Shown in pieces: positions 25,030-33,785 of a stretch of 64,000 bases of DNA. The position numbers and the translations under genes are program-made. The stretch is taken from assembly GCA_001749745.1 (NCBI GenBank), contig JWTM01000424.1:372001-436000 (forward strand), in the 5' to 3' direction. How positions within the stretch are numbered: the stretch's first letter is position 1; each line of letters begins with the position of its first letter. This DNA comes from Candidatus Marispirochaeta associata (GTDB lineage Bacteria; Spirochaetota; Spirochaetia; JC444; Marispirochaetaceae). Under the pieces are notes generated by a model. That model ran no database searches, was not told the DNA's origin, and saw nothing but the letters and a program-made list of their open reading frames with translations.

Positions 25030-27786
25030 CTAACTCAGCATAAAGTCGATATCTTCCCGGGTGAAGCTCTTTACCATCCCCGAATCGGCGCTGATGACTG
25101 CCTGGAAGAGCTCGCGCTTCTGCTCCTGGAGCTCGACGATCCGCTCCTCGATGCTCTCCCTGGCGATCAGTTTGTAGGCGAAAACGGTGTTCCTCTGTCC
25201 GATTCGATGGCAGCGGTCGACGGCCTGGTTCTCGGCGGCGATATTCCACCAGGGATCAAGCAGGTAGACATAATCGGCCACGGTTAGATTGAGACCGACC
25301 CCGCCGGTCTTGAGGGTCATCAGGAGCGCCCGGGTATCCTCCTCCTGCTGAAATCGCTCTACCACCTCTCGGCGATCCCGGGTCGAACCGGTAAGGAAGA
25401 GATGTCGGACCCCCATCTCTTCCAGATCGTTTGATAGATGCTCCAGTGAGCCGAGAAAATTCGAGAAGAGGACCGCCTTGTGGTCGATGGCGAAGACGTC
25501 GGCCAGGCTCTGGCGGAGTAGTTCCCGTTTGGGACTCTCCACCAGACCGGAGCTGCGGCTTTCGGGAACCGTGGCGATCTGACGCAGCTCGGATATGGCC
25601 TGGAGGATATAGATCTGGGATTCGGCCAGCCCTTCCCGTTCGACCTTCTCCCTGACGCTCTTCGAGAAGTACTCCCGCCGGGCTTCATAGAGGCGCCGCT
25701 GATCCTCCTCCATCTCGACATAGAGGATCTGCTCCGATTTCTCCGGCAGATCCTTAGCGACCTCCCCCTTGAGCCGACGCAACAGAAAGGGGCCGATCTT
25801 GCGCCGCAGATCCTCGGCGGTAACCTGGCAGTGCTCATTCTGGATCGGGTTGGCGTATTGACGCTGGAACTCCTTGGCCGAGCCGAACATCCCGGGATTG
25901 AGGAAGCGGAAGAGGGAGTAGAGCTCCATCAGGTTGTTTTCCATGGGGGTGCCGCTGATCGCCAGACGGTGTTCGGCCTCTAACAGCAGGGAGGCCCGGG
26001 TGATGCGGGAACCCAGGTTCTTTATGTTTTGGGCCTCGTCGAGGATCAGATAGCGAAAGCGGTGCTTTCTCAAGGCGGCGATGTCGTTCCTGACGACGGT
26101 ATAGGTAGTCAGGATAATCTCATGTCCCAGAGCCTCCTCGAGTTCCCGGCCGGAGCCGTAGTAGCTGGCGACCCTCAGCTGGGGTGCGAAACGGGCCAGT
26201 TCCGCCTGCCAGTTGAAAATCAGGGACTTGGGCAGGATGATTAACGAGGGCGCTCCCGGGGAGGAGTGGACCGTCGCCAAGAGCGAGATGGTCTGTACCG
26301 TCTTTCCCAGGCCCATATCGTCGGCTAAGCAGCCGCCGAGTCCGATCCGGTGCAGGTAGTAGAGCCAGCGGTAGCCGCTCTCCTGATACTCCCTTAAGGT
26401 TCCGTTGATAGGCGGAACCGGAGCCGGTTTCGACTCCAACTCCTCGAAGCCGCGGTAGATCCGTGCCGGTTCCAAGGCTCCGGGGCCCTCGATCTGTTCG
26501 TCAAGCATCTCCTGGATCAGGGGCAGATCGAAGAAGGAGAGGGTTACCTCCTCGTTGTTGATGCTCTTCAGAATGCGGGTCAAGCGGCGGATAAACTGCT
26601 CGTCCAGCATGGTTCGACGTCCGTCGTTCAGGGCGATGAACTGGGATTCGCGATGCAGTTCCAGGAGTTCCTGGGGGGCGAAATTCTGCCCGTTCAATTC
26701 GACCCGGCACTCGCCGCGGAGTATATCCCCGCCGCCGCTCAGGCGGAGGCTCAGTTTGGGTCGGCTGGGAGTGAAGCGGAAGCGGGACAGATGCTCGGTG
26801 CCGAAGAGCAGAAAGCGTTTGGCCAGGGCGGGGAGTTCCCGCTCGATGAAGCGCTCGGCCAGGCGCGGCGCCAGGTTCATGCGGGTGCCGTCGATAAAGA
26901 ATCCGTCCGCCTCGTCGAGCTCCTTCTGTATTTTGAGAATGGAGCTGCGCAGACGTTTTATACTGCGGCCTAAGTCGGGGGCGACGGTAGGGCGGCAGAT
27001 GATACGCTCCTCCCCATGGTTGATCTCGACCGCCTCCGCCGCGTCGTAGGCGGTGAAGAAGTCGGGCGGATACCCGGGATACGCGAGGGCCAGCCGCAGG
27101 GTCAGGAAGCCGTCCCGGTCGATCTCGGAGAAGATCAGCCCCTCCTGCAGGGAATCAGCTTCCGCCATATGGAGCCGATACTCCTTAAAGTGCAGCGGAA
27201 GGCCGGGAAAGTGGGTTCGGGCCAGGGAGAGAAAGCGGGGCAGCTCCTCCTCCCTCACCAGAGTTCCCAGATGCTTGAGGCTTCGAAAGCCGTCCCCCAA
27301 GGGCGGTATCCGGTAGAGGCGGTCCTGATCGAGTACGAAGCCCTGGCTGATCCCGACCGGATAATGGAGCGCCTCGCCGGAGGCATCGGTCAATCGGGCC
27401 GAATAGGGGCCGGGCCCGTCGATCCTCAATTGGATCTGTTGATCCACCAGCCGTACCGGCGTCTCTCCCGGGAGCAGCAAGTCGCCCGTTTCCAGCGCCA
27501 AGGGCAGCAGGTAGGGGTACCGGCTGAGGGAAACCCCCTCCTCCTCGGACTCCCAGTCGAGGCGCAAGCGATCCTGAAGGGAGATCTGCTCCAGCGCGCT
27601 GAGGAGGTCGCGCCAAGGACCGGCGTAGCTCCTGGGGCTGGGGGGATCTATCGCCTTGCCGGCTGAGCGGAGGAGCAGCCGCGGGTCTCCCGGGCCCGGA
27701 AGCAGCACGCAGTCGATGCTTTTCGGTAGCGGGCGGGGCTCGAGATCGTCATGATGTTGTTTGAAGGCTGCAAAGAGGTCACTCAT
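25030..27786 (-). CDS. SNF2-family DNA translocase/helicase
   Basis: 918 residues. The first 430 are a bacterial SNF2-specific N-terminal region. The motor follows: Walker A DDMGLGKTVQT (about 492), DEAQ box LILDEAQNIKN (about 578), AISGTPMENNL, and motif VI QAVDRCHRIGQRNTV (about 862). Such proteins remodel protein-DNA complexes, for example recycling RNA polymerase, or act in defence. It forms an operon with the following 525-residue protein and is divergent from pcm. Neither gene shows a nuclease or methylase domain that would make a known defence system. Confidence 0.94.
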   Translation of the reverse strand: MSDLFAAFKQHHDDLEPRPLPKSIDCVLLPGPGDPRLLLRSAGKAIDPPSPRSYAGPWRDLLSALEQISLQDRLRLDWESEEEGVSLSRYPYLLPLALETGDLLLPGETPVRLVDQQIQLRIDGPGPYSARLTDASGEALHYPVGISQGFVLDQDRLYRIPPLGDGFRSLKHLGTLVREEELPRFLSLARTHFPGLPLHFKEYRLHMAEADSLQEGLIFSEIDRDGFLTLRLALAYPGYPPDFFTAYDAAEAVEINHGEERIICRPTVAPDLGRSIKRLRSSILKIQKELDEADGFFIDGTRMNLAPRLAERFIERELPALAKRFLLFGTEHLSRFRFTPSRPKLSLRLSGGGDILRGECRVELNGQNFAPQELLELHRESQFIALNDGRRTMLDEQFIRRLTRILKSINNEEVTLSFFDLPLIQEMLDEQIEGPGALEPARIYRGFEELESKPAPVPPINGTLREYQESGYRWLYYLHRIGLGGCLADDMGLGKTVQTISLLATVHSSPGAPSLIILPKSLIFNWQAELARFAPQLRVASYYGSGRELEEALGHEIILTTYTVVRNDIAALRKHRFRYLILDEAQNIKNLGSRITRASLLLEAEHRLAISGTPMENNLMELYSLFRFLNPGMFGSAKEFQRQYANPIQNEHCQVTAEDLRRKIGPFLLRRLKGEVAKDLPEKSEQILYVEMEEDQRRLYEARREYFSKSVREKVEREGLAESQIYILQAISELRQIATVPESRSSGLVESPKRELLRQSLADVFAIDHKAVLFSNFLGSLEHLSNDLEEMGVRHLFLTGSTRDRREVVERFQQEEDTRALLMTLKTGGVGLNLTVADYVYLLDPWWNIAAENQAVDRCHRIGQRNTVFAYKLIARESIEERIVELQEQKRELFQAVISADSGMVKSFTREDIDFMLS

Positions 27787-27858
27787 CTAGATCGGCCATC
27801 CTATCACGACAGGATTGAGCTGGAAAAGCAGGACGGGAGTAACTATTTTAAAGGTACG

Positions 27859-28461
27859 ATGCTGCCCCTGGCGAGTTGGAATATCGAGGATCCCCGGGTT
27901 CTGGACGCAATCCGTTCCGTCCGGCGCGAGGAATTTGTCTCCGGCAACCAGGCCGAGTACGCCCAGGAGGATCGCCCCCTGCCCATCGGTCGAGGGCAAA
28001 CGATCAGCCAGCCCTACATCGTGGCCTATATGAGCGCCGTTCTTCAGCTGCAGCCCGGCATGCGGGTGCTCGAGGTCGGCACCGGTTCCGGTTATCAGGC
28101 GGCGGTTCTGGCGGAGATGGGGGCCGAGGTCTATACGGTGGAACGGATCGCCGAGCTCGCCGAGAGCGCCCAAAAGCGTCTGGCCCGACTGGGATACCGT
28201 AAGGTGCGGGTGCGTCATGGCGACGGCAGTTTCGGTTGGCCGGAAGAGGCCCCATTCGAACGGATAATCATCACCGCCGCCCTGCGGAAGGATCCCGAGG
28301 AACTTCTGCGCCAGCTGAGTCTCCGGGGGCGGATGATCTATCCCTTGGGCGGACGGTCGGCTCAACAGCTTAAACTGGTCGAGAGGGACGCCGTCGGAGC
28401 TTACCGTTCGAGCGGCCTCTTAGCGGTTATGTTCGTACCCTTCGTAAAGGGTACAGCATGA
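27859..28461 (+). CDS. pcm: protein-L-isoaspartate O-methyltransferase
   Basis: 200 residues from ATG 27859 behind AAAGG; an earlier in-frame ATG at 27751 would overlap the divergent SNF2 gene and is less likely. Family motifs are GQTISQPYIVAYM, SAM loop VLEVGTGSGYQAAVLAE, RHGDGSFGWPE and a C-terminal VMFVPFVKG. It methylates isoaspartyl residues for repair of aged proteins. It overlaps the next gene by four bases. Confidence 0.93.
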   Translation: MLPLASWNIEDPRVLDAIRSVRREEFVSGNQAEYAQEDRPLPIGRGQTISQPYIVAYMSAVLQLQPGMRVLEVGTGSGYQAAVLAEMGAEVYTVERIAELAESAQKRLARLGYRKVRVRHGDGSFGWPEEAPFERIIITAALRKDPEELLRQLSLRGRMIYPLGGRSAQQLKLVERDAVGAYRSSGLLAVMFVPFVKGTA

Positions 28462-29318
28462 AGAACCTCTATATCGGCACCTGCAGCTGGAAATACCCCA
28501 GCTGGGAAGGCCTGGTATACTCCCGGGCAAAAAACATCAACTATCTCGAGGAGTATGCCGGGCACTACGATTCGGTCGAGATCGATCAGTGGTTCTGGTC
28601 CCTCTTTCCGGGGCATCCGCCGAAGCTTCCCGCCGCAACCGCCGTGGCGGATTACCGGGCGGCGGTAGGCGATGATTTCCGCTTTACCGTTAAGGCGCCC
28701 AACGCCCTGAGCCTGACCCACTACTATAAACATCTTACCGGCGGAAAGGAGCGTGAGAATCCTTACTTCCTCGATCCCGCGCTCTACCGGGAGTTCATCG
28801 ACTCCTTAGGGGCCCTCGCCCCTCAGATTGGCGCGGTTATGCTGCAGTTCGAGTATCTGAATAAGCGGAAAATGGCTTCGAGCCGGCATTTCCTGGAGAA
28901 AATAGACGCCTTCCTCAAGGCGGTGCCACGGGAAATCCCCTTGGCTCTGGAGGTGCGGAATCCGAACTATCTCAATACCGCCTTCTTTGCCTTTCTTAAA
29001 GAACGGAATCTGGGACAGGTATTCCTGCAGGGCTATTACATGCCTTCCGTTATCGGTCTTATCGACCGCTACCTGGAAGAGCTGCCCGACTGGCTCGTTA
29101 TCCGACTCCATGGAGGAGACCGGAAAGGAATCGAGGAGCGAAGCGGCGGAATCTGGAATAAAGTAATCGATGCCCGTGATGATGAGCTTGCCGATGTGGT
29201 CGAGAGGATCGGTTCGATCCAACGACGCGGTATTCTTACCTATCTCAATGTGAATAACCACTATGAGGGTTCCGCGCCGCTGACGATCAGCCGCATAGAA
29301 AACCTGCTCCATCCCTGA
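28458..29318 (+). CDS. DUF72 family TIM-barrel protein (YecE-like)
   Basis: 286 residues. The N-terminus YIGTCSWKYPSWEGLVY and the segments DSVEIDQWFWSLFP and FRFTVKAPNALSLTHYY are typical of DUF72. A late VIRLHGGDRKG and a YLNVNNHYEGSAPLTI end replace the usual Y.Y.NNH..G motif. The biochemical function of DUF72 is not established. It is translationally coupled to pcm. Confidence 0.92.
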   Translation: MKNLYIGTCSWKYPSWEGLVYSRAKNINYLEEYAGHYDSVEIDQWFWSLFPGHPPKLPAATAVADYRAAVGDDFRFTVKAPNALSLTHYYKHLTGGKERENPYFLDPALYREFIDSLGALAPQIGAVMLQFEYLNKRKMASSRHFLEKIDAFLKAVPREIPLALEVRNPNYLNTAFFAFLKERNLGQVFLQGYYMPSVIGLIDRYLEELPDWLVIRLHGGDRKGIEERSGGIWNKVIDARDDELADVVERIGSIQRRGILTYLNVNNHYEGSAPLTISRIENLLHP

Positions 29319-29320
29319 CC

Positions 29321-29348
29321 TTGACAGAGGAGTTTGGCCCTATATACT
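29321..29348 (+). promoter_or_regulatory. strong promoter of the DUF2264 gene, predicted leaderless
   Basis: TTGACA (29321-29326), 16 bases, TATACT (29343-29348), then eight bases to the ATG at 29357. GAGGAG inside the spacer would lie upstream of the transcript start and cannot act as a ribosome site on this message. Confidence 0.65.
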
Positions 29349-29356
29349 CAATTCCC

Positions 29357-31237
29357 ATGGATCATTGGTACATCGACGAGCTTTCCCCCCGCAGCCTGAA
29401 TCAACTTTTTCTCCACCTTATGCGCGGTTATAAATTCGGACTATCTGCCGAGATGAGCCGCAACAAGGCCGACGGCGGAATGTTGCCGATTACCTTTACC
29501 CTGATGAGTCTGGGAGCCTACCTCTCGCCCGGGGAACGAAGCAACGTCGTCGATTTCGAGGGAGAACGATTGACCTTGGATGCATACCTGGTACAAGCGA
29601 TCCAGAACGGGACCGATCCGTCCCATCCGGGTTACTGGAGCCTTTCCAACGCCAAATCCGAACCTCAGCTGGCCCTCCAGGGGGCCATGGTCGCCTTCGG
29701 CGCCTATCTGGCCCGGGGTATCCTTTTTCGGCGCCTCACAAACCAGGGGATTCAGAATCTGGAACAGTGGCTCGAGAACGTGGGCAAGACTAAAATCAAG
29801 AAGAAAAGCTACCACGTCCTGGCGCACGCCCTCAATCAGGCCGCCCGCAAAGGGATGGGACTGCGCTTCGATGAATCCTCTTTGGGCGGATTCATCGAAG
29901 CCGCCGAACGTTGCTACCTTGAAGAGGGGTGGTTTGTAGACGGCGGAGCCGGATCCCACGGCTTCGACGATTCGGTATCCTGGGGTTACACGGCTCTGAT
30001 CTCCGGCCTGCTCTATATCGAGGGGGGGAAGAAGTCCCCCTATTTTGCCCAATGGCAACCGCGTATTCAGAAGGTTCTTCGCCATTTCCCCTACCTGGTG
30101 GATGCAAAAGGAGCCGTTCCGGAGTTTGCCGTCGGCGGTGTCGGCGCCTTGTCTTGGCTGGCCGGTCCTGTGGCCGGCTTGCTGGTAGGACTTTGGCCCC
30201 ATAAAGCGGGGGTGCTGAAGCGGATGCTGCGGCTCACCATAAATCGGATGGTAAAGGACGGTTATCTTTCCTTAGAATCCGGCCGTTTTCACTATCCTCC
30301 GGGAGAAGAGAGCACCGCCTACCATTCACTCTTCAGTCTGGGATTCCTGCTGCTGCTCCCGGAAAACTCCCCATTCTGGAAAGCCAAGGAGGAGCAGCTC
30401 CCGGCGGAGAGGGGCGATTTTGTGCGTTACGTGGCCGCTCCGGGGTGGCTGATGCACGGCTCCGTCCAGGACGGCCAGGTTCAACTTCTAAACGGCGGAT
30501 CGAGCTACTCCATAAAACACGGGAGCCCCGCGGCCCTTACCAGGGCCGGAAAGTTCAGCTATGCCAGCCGCATGGGTCTTATTACGGCGATGCAGGATTC
30601 CCCTCCGGTCTATGCCTGCGACAACACCCTTTCGGCTTCCAAGGACAAGCAGGGGTGGAGTCACCGGAAGAAGATCATCTCCTCGCGTATCGTCGGCGAG
30701 CGGGTGCTGCATACGGTCTGCGAGCTGGGGATTGCCGCCGAGAACGGCTCCGCTGGTCGCCTAAAAGTGGATTCCCTCATCGTTCCCCTGCGTTCCGGCG
30801 CCCATATTCGTATTCACCGCATTCGACGCCGCGGCTTGGGAGGCGGCCAGGTCCATCTACGGGAAGGCGGATTCGCCTTAGGTATAGATGAGAATGAGAC
30901 CCCGAAGACCTCCGCCACCGGGGATCAAGCCCGGGCGGAAGGGCGTTACGGGTTCTCTCTGGTCCGGATCCTCACCGGCTACGGTTTTGCAGCTATCTCC
31001 CAGGGTTATGAGGGCTTAATGAGCGGTCACAGCTTAGCGCCCCGGTTTCTGCTCCCCCGGGCGGAGGCGGTGCTGCGTCCCGGCGAAACCCTCTATACCG
31101 CCCTCTACATCAACGGTGCGACCAATAGCAATAGTTCGGCCAGCGACGAGTCGCTCAGCTTCAGCCGTAAGGGTGATAAGGTCGCTCTTCTCACGCGAGG
31201 GAAGAGCTTCTTCGAGTTTGATTTCCAATCGGCGTAG
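29357..31237 (+). CDS. DUF2264 domain protein
   Basis: 626 residues from ATG 29357; a TTG at 29321 is in frame but is the promoter -35. The N-terminal all-helical domain with AIQNGTDPSHPGYWSL and ERCYLEEGWFVDGGAG resembles DUF2264, an alpha/alpha-toroid found beside polysaccharide lyases and glycosidases. The C-terminal 300 residues are beta-rich, as in lyase-like proteins. There is no signal peptide, so it acts in the cytosol, probably on oligosaccharide-derived substrates. Activity is unproven. Confidence 0.72.
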   Translation: MDHWYIDELSPRSLNQLFLHLMRGYKFGLSAEMSRNKADGGMLPITFTLMSLGAYLSPGERSNVVDFEGERLTLDAYLVQAIQNGTDPSHPGYWSLSNAKSEPQLALQGAMVAFGAYLARGILFRRLTNQGIQNLEQWLENVGKTKIKKKSYHVLAHALNQAARKGMGLRFDESSLGGFIEAAERCYLEEGWFVDGGAGSHGFDDSVSWGYTALISGLLYIEGGKKSPYFAQWQPRIQKVLRHFPYLVDAKGAVPEFAVGGVGALSWLAGPVAGLLVGLWPHKAGVLKRMLRLTINRMVKDGYLSLESGRFHYPPGEESTAYHSLFSLGFLLLLPENSPFWKAKEEQLPAERGDFVRYVAAPGWLMHGSVQDGQVQLLNGGSSYSIKHGSPAALTRAGKFSYASRMGLITAMQDSPPVYACDNTLSASKDKQGWSHRKKIISSRIVGERVLHTVCELGIAAENGSAGRLKVDSLIVPLRSGAHIRIHRIRRRGLGGGQVHLREGGFALGIDENETPKTSATGDQARAEGRYGFSLVRILTGYGFAAISQGYEGLMSGHSLAPRFLLPRAEAVLRPGETLYTALYINGATNSNSSASDESLSFSRKGDKVALLTRGKSFFEFDFQSA

Positions 31238-31300
31238 TCTCAGCTTAAAATCCTGATTATATTCCTCATAATAGACACCTCTCTTTAAAAGGAGCCGGCG

Positions 31301-31906
31301 ATGAAAAAATTACGCCTTATGATGGTGTTAATCATTATGTTAACGGGATTAACCATCCTGCAAGGAGTAGATATGGACGAGAATGGACGATCCGTCGCTA
31401 TTATCGGCGGCGGCTGCTTCTGGTGCGTGGAAGCGGTATATGAACGGATCGACGGCATAGAATCAGCCGTATCCGGCTATGCCGGAGGTTCAGTGGCGAA
31501 CCCGAATTACAAACAGGTTACCACCGGGTCAACGGGACACGCCGAAGTGGTGAAGCTGGAATACGATTCCGGAAAGATCAGCTACCGGGAAATTCTCGAT
31601 CTCTTCTTCCAGGCTCACGATCCGACAACTCTCAACCGTCAGGGCGCCGATGTCGGCACTCAGTATCGGTCGATCATTCTCTATCAGAGTGATGAGGAAC
31701 GGCAGATAGCGGAGGAAGCGAAGCGCGCGGCCCAGGAGGATTGGGATAACCCGATCGTGACCGAGATTGTCCCTCTGGATACCTTCTACCTGGCTGAGGA
31801 GTATCATCAGGATTACTACGACAATAATCCCTACGCAGGCTACTGCACCTTTGTTATCCAGCCTAAGCTCAGGAAGCTCGGACTGGAGTGGCAATCGATT
31901 AAATAG
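31301..31906 (+). CDS. msrA: peptide methionine-S-sulfoxide reductase with N-terminal export/anchor segment
   Basis: 201 residues, AAAAGGAG before the ATG. The catalytic GGCFWC is at about residue 40. Other family marks are GYAGGSVANPNYKQV, TTGSTGHAEVV and EYHQDYY. A late Cys (AGYCTFV) may be the resolving residue. Unlike cytosolic MsrA it begins with a hydrophobic segment (about 4-22), pointing to periplasmic or membrane-anchored repair of oxidised methionines. Monocistronic. Confidence 0.93.
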   Translation: MKKLRLMMVLIIMLTGLTILQGVDMDENGRSVAIIGGGCFWCVEAVYERIDGIESAVSGYAGGSVANPNYKQVTTGSTGHAEVVKLEYDSGKISYREILDLFFQAHDPTTLNRQGADVGTQYRSIILYQSDEERQIAEEAKRAAQEDWDNPIVTEIVPLDTFYLAEEYHQDYYDNNPYAGYCTFVIQPKLRKLGLEWQSIK

Positions 31907-31980
31907 CCCCCTTCGGCTTGACCCGCTTCAACCTCCGTCGGTAGCATGGATTAGATTCCAGCAAACAACGGAGGTTTTCT

Positions 31981-32514
31981 ATGTCTCTTACTGAACTCGA
32001 CCAACGTCTCTCCTTTCTTTTTGAACGTCGCAGCATCCGGCGCTATACCGATCAGGATATAAGCGACGAGACCATCGAACTCCTGCTGCAGGCGGCCATG
32101 AGCGCTCCCTCGGCGGTCGCAAAGGATCCCTGGCGCTTCGTAATCGTCAGGAAGCAGCAAACCAGGGAGAATATCGCATCAGGGCTGCCGAACGGAAAGA
32201 TGCTGGTCGAGGCCCCGGTGGGAATTATCGTCTGCGGCGACCGGGAAGCCGCGCACAATGGTGAGGAAGGCTATATGGTACAGGACTGTGTCGCTGCGCT
32301 GGAGAATCTTCTCCTCGGCGCCCACGCCCTCGGTCTCGGCTGCTGCTGGCTCGGGGTGTATCCGAATGAGGACCGTCAGACCCACATCGCCGGGATTCTG
32401 GGGCTTCCTAAGGGCACAGAGGCGGTGGCGGCGATCGCTCTGGGGTATCCCGCGGAAACCAAAGCGGCCCGCACCCGCTATCGGGCGGAGTATGTACACC
32501 AGGAGAGCTGGTAA
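31981..32514 (+). CDS. nitroreductase-family flavoprotein
   Basis: 177 residues with GGAGG before the start. The FMN-binding N-terminus FERRSIRRYTDQDI, the SAPSAVAKDPWRFVIV segment and GLGCCWLGVYP identify the NfsB/FRP-like family. Members reduce nitro compounds, quinones or flavins. Stand-alone gene; the substrate cannot be told. Confidence 0.92.
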   Translation: MSLTELDQRLSFLFERRSIRRYTDQDISDETIELLLQAAMSAPSAVAKDPWRFVIVRKQQTRENIASGLPNGKMLVEAPVGIIVCGDREAAHNGEEGYMVQDCVAALENLLLGAHALGLGCCWLGVYPNEDRQTHIAGILGLPKGTEAVAAIALGYPAETKAARTRYRAEYVHQESW

Positions 32515-32532
32515 TCTCTTATGTGAAACGTA

Positions 32533-32550
32533 GTCTCCCATTTGGGACAC
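32533..32550. promoter_or_regulatory. dyad-symmetry site upstream of the PfkB kinase gene
   Basis: The 18 bases GTCTCCCATTTGGGACAC form a near-perfect palindrome (arms GT.TCCCA and TGGGA.AC) 60 bases before the kinase ATG. There is no T tract, so an operator is likelier than a terminator. The binding protein is unknown. Confidence 0.4.
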
Positions 32551-32610
32551 TTGGCAAGCTGCGGATAATCGTGTAGTAGTGTAATTACCGTATCAATCTA
32601 GGAGGTTTTT

Positions 32611-33705
32611 ATGCTTACCATACGTCCCCAAGAGGAGTGCCGCTACTCTTGCGTCTCTCTGGGAGAAATAATGCTCCGTCTCGATCCCGGCGAGGGACGA
32701 GTCCGCTCCACCCGCTCTTTTGCTGCCTGGGAGGGCGGCGGCGAGTACAACGTGACCCGCGGACTGCGCCGCTGTTTCGGTTTGCCGACGGCGGTGGTCA
32801 CCGCCTTTGCCGAGAACGAGGTCGGCCGCTTAATGGAGGATTTTATCCTTCAGGGCGGCGTGGCCACCGACTACATTCAATGGCGTCCCTACGACGGGAT
32901 CGGCCGTACTGTCCGCAACGGTCTCAACTTTACCGAGAAGGGCTACGGCTTGCGGGCCGCCTTAGGGACCTCGGACCGGGGGAATACCGCCGCCAGCCAG
33001 CTGAAGAAGGGCGATATCGACTGGGATGAGATCTTCGGCAAGGCCGGCGCCCGCTGGTTTCATACCGGGGGCATCTTCGCCGCCCTCTCGGAAACGACTC
33101 CCGGGGTGGTCATCGAGGCTATGCAGGCGGCTAAGAAGCACGGCACCATTGTCTCCTACGACCTGAACTACCGACCCTCCCTCTGGAAGGGGATCGGCGG
33201 TAAGGCTAAGGCCCAGGAGGTCAACCGGGAGATCGCGAAGTATGTGGACGTGATGATCGGCAACGAGGAGGATTTTACCGCTTCCCTCGGTTTCGAAGTG
33301 GAAGGGGTAGACGAGAACCTCGAAACACTGGCGATAGACGGCTACAAGAAGATGATCGAGACCGCCACCAAGACCTATCCCAACTTCAAGGCGGTGGCCA
33401 CGACCCTGCGGACGGTTCACTCGGCCTTGATCAACGATTGGGGCGCCCTCTGCTGGCACGAAGGCGAGGTCCATGAGGCGACCCACCGGGAGAAGCTCGA
33501 AATCTACGACCGGGTCGGCGGCGGAGACAGCTTCGCCTCGGGACTGATCTACGGTTTCTTGACCCACAACGATGCGGCTCAGGCGGTCGAATACGGGGCG
33601 GCCCACGGAGCCTTGGCGATGACTACCCCCGGGGATACCTCCATGGCCTCCCTGAACGAGGTAGAACGCCTGGTCGGCGGCGGCGGAGCCAGGGTAATAC
33701 GTTAG
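32611..33705 (+). CDS. PfkB-family sugar kinase (KdgK-like)
   Basis: 364 residues, AGGAGG before the ATG. PfkB marks are EGGGEYNVTRGL near residue 45 and the catalytic-Asp motif RVGGGDSFASGLIYG near residue 305. The early LGEIMLRLDPGEG and the RNGLNFTEKGYG loop resemble 2-keto-3-deoxygluconate kinases, with an unusually long insertion after residue 230. It would phosphorylate a keto-sugar acid or ketose with ATP. No aldolase or dehydrogenase accompanies it here. Confidence 0.85.
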   Translation: MLTIRPQEECRYSCVSLGEIMLRLDPGEGRVRSTRSFAAWEGGGEYNVTRGLRRCFGLPTAVVTAFAENEVGRLMEDFILQGGVATDYIQWRPYDGIGRTVRNGLNFTEKGYGLRAALGTSDRGNTAASQLKKGDIDWDEIFGKAGARWFHTGGIFAALSETTPGVVIEAMQAAKKHGTIVSYDLNYRPSLWKGIGGKAKAQEVNREIAKYVDVMIGNEEDFTASLGFEVEGVDENLETLAIDGYKKMIETATKTYPNFKAVATTLRTVHSALINDWGALCWHEGEVHEATHREKLEIYDRVGGGDSFASGLIYGFLTHNDAAQAVEYGAAHGALAMTTPGDTSMASLNEVERLVGGGGARVIR

Positions 33706-33785
33706 AGGTATCCTAGATACTTTCTTTACAGCCTAACCCGCAGGGATTAGAATAGCGAAACATCCGAAATAGTGGAGAGGCTTTC

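Noticed and set aside
26653..27666. Long plus-strand frames opposite the SNF2 gene
   Set aside because: They are antisense to strongly conserved helicase sequence and have no ribosome sites or family resemblance; high GC creates such frames throughout the window.
27751..27858. Longer pcm protein starting at 27751
   Set aside because: It would overlap the divergent SNF2 gene start and add residues not seen in the family. The ATG at 27859 has AAAGG upstream and matches the usual N-terminal length.
29321..29356. TTG start for the DUF2264 gene at 29321
   Set aside because: The TTGACA there is a perfect -35 box with TATACT 16 bases on. The extra 12 residues would be encoded upstream of the transcript start.
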